64,000 nt of DNA, taken from Zobellia russellii. GTDB lineage: Bacteria > Bacteroidota > Bacteroidia > Flavobacteriales > Flavobacteriaceae. This document shows, one piece after another, positions 63,578-64,000 of this stretch (position 1 is its first letter; each line of letters starts with the position of its first letter). The translations under genes and the position numbers were made by a program. The notes below the pieces were generated by a model that was given only the letters and a program-made list of their open reading frames with translations, did not search any database and had not been told where the DNA came from. The stretch lies in the NCBI RefSeq assembly GCF_018728565.1, contig NZ_JACSOI010000001.1, positions 124,001 through 188,000 on the forward strand, read 5' to 3'.

Positions 63578-64000
63578 ATGGGCGAGAACCTTTACCTTTT
63601 TATGATTATTGCATTGGCAGTACTTGCCATTACCGATTTGGTAGTTGGGGTAAGTAACGATGCTGTTAACTTTTTGAACTCCGCTATAGGATCTAAAGCT
63701 GTTTCATTCCGGACGGTCATGATCGTGGCGAGCGTTGGTATTGCTTTTGGAGCCATATCATCTAGCGGTATGATGGAGGTTGCTAGAAAGGGTATTTTTA
63801 ATCCTGAGCACTTTGTTTTTGCCGAAATCATGATCATTTTCATGGCGGTAATGATAACCGATATCCTATTATTGGATTTCTTCAATACTCTGGGAATGCC
63901 CACTTCCACAACGGTTTCCATAGTTTTTGAACTTTTAGGTGCCGCTGTGGCTATTTCTTTGGTTAAAATCATGGGTGATGAAGGAGGTGTGTCCGACTTA
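63578..64000 (+). CDS. Inorganic phosphate transporter (PiT family), partial
   Basis: 141 codons from the ATG at 63578 run off the right edge. Membrane helices and the PiT signature are clear: LAITDLVVGVSNDAVNFLNS (the GANDxxN-like motif appears as GVSNDAVNF), AIGSKAVSFRTVMIVASVG and FFNTLGMPTSTTVSIVFELLG. It imports phosphate using the ion gradient. The upstream 357 bp should hold its promoter. Confidence 0.9.
   Translation, partial: MGENLYLFMIIALAVLAITDLVVGVSNDAVNFLNSAIGSKAVSFRTVMIVASVGIAFGAISSSGMMEVARKGIFNPEHFVFAEIMIIFMAVMITDILLLDFFNTLGMPTSTTVSIVFELLGAAVAISLVKIMGDEGGVSDL

Overview
The window looks like the chromosome of a marine Flavobacteriaceae bacterium related to Zobellia or Maribacter. 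Supporting signs are low GC, two SusC/SusD pairs, abundant CarboxypepD_reg-type outer-membrane proteins, Bacteroidetes-style promoters (TTG plus TAnnTTTG), a FeoAB system with a Cys-rich partner, and agar-specific GH117 genes. I found no rRNA, CRISPR, IS or prophage. There is one tRNA (Asn).

Layout. Positions 1-6006 (minus strand) are the end of an exopolysaccharide locus: initiating sugar transferase, Wza-like export lipoprotein, Wzc-like tyrosine kinase and a Wzy-like polymerase cut by the window edge. After a 1.1-kb non-coding region, 7127-21481 is a polysaccharide utilization locus (PUL). It holds SusC, SusD, a multidomain surface lipoprotein, a membrane-anchored TPR/LuxR regulator, two GH117 enzymes, a GH16 lipoprotein, a DUF1080 lipoprotein and a secreted VOC-fold protein. 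The first GH117 carries the catalytic residues of 3,6-anhydro-alpha-L-galactosidase at the Zobellia AhgA positions; the second has lost the acidic residues. Agar or a related agarocolloid is the likely substrate. No sulfatase is present.

Positions 21693-30000 hold tRNA-Asn, RseP, a SCO-family protein, FeoA-FeoB-Cys-rich peptide and small housekeeping or hypothetical genes. 30182-41407 holds a GH63-like enzyme, a GAF histidine kinase, a DtxR-family regulator with a ZIP transporter divergent from a TonB receptor, lycopene cyclase, a polyprenyl synthase, and an ECF sigma factor with a small membrane protein. 41493-48171 is a TetR-TolC-MFP-RND efflux operon. 48243-52582 is a SusCD pair without enzymes. 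52770-64000 holds housekeeping genes (aspS, ClC, cold-shock protein, tadA, dxs, dgt), a remnant of an alpha/beta hydrolase, and the start of a PiT phosphate transporter.

The most interesting signal is a shared 15-bp motif, TGTTCAGTTTTTATT or close variants. It lies in the non-coding DNA before susC, between the LuxR regulator and the first GH117 gene, and twice between the DUF1080/GH16 operon and the VOC gene, with inverted TGTTCA/TGAACA arms nearby. It probably ties the scattered PUL units into one regulon. The divergent GH117 and the secreted VOC protein within this regulon are the best candidates for undescribed biochemistry.
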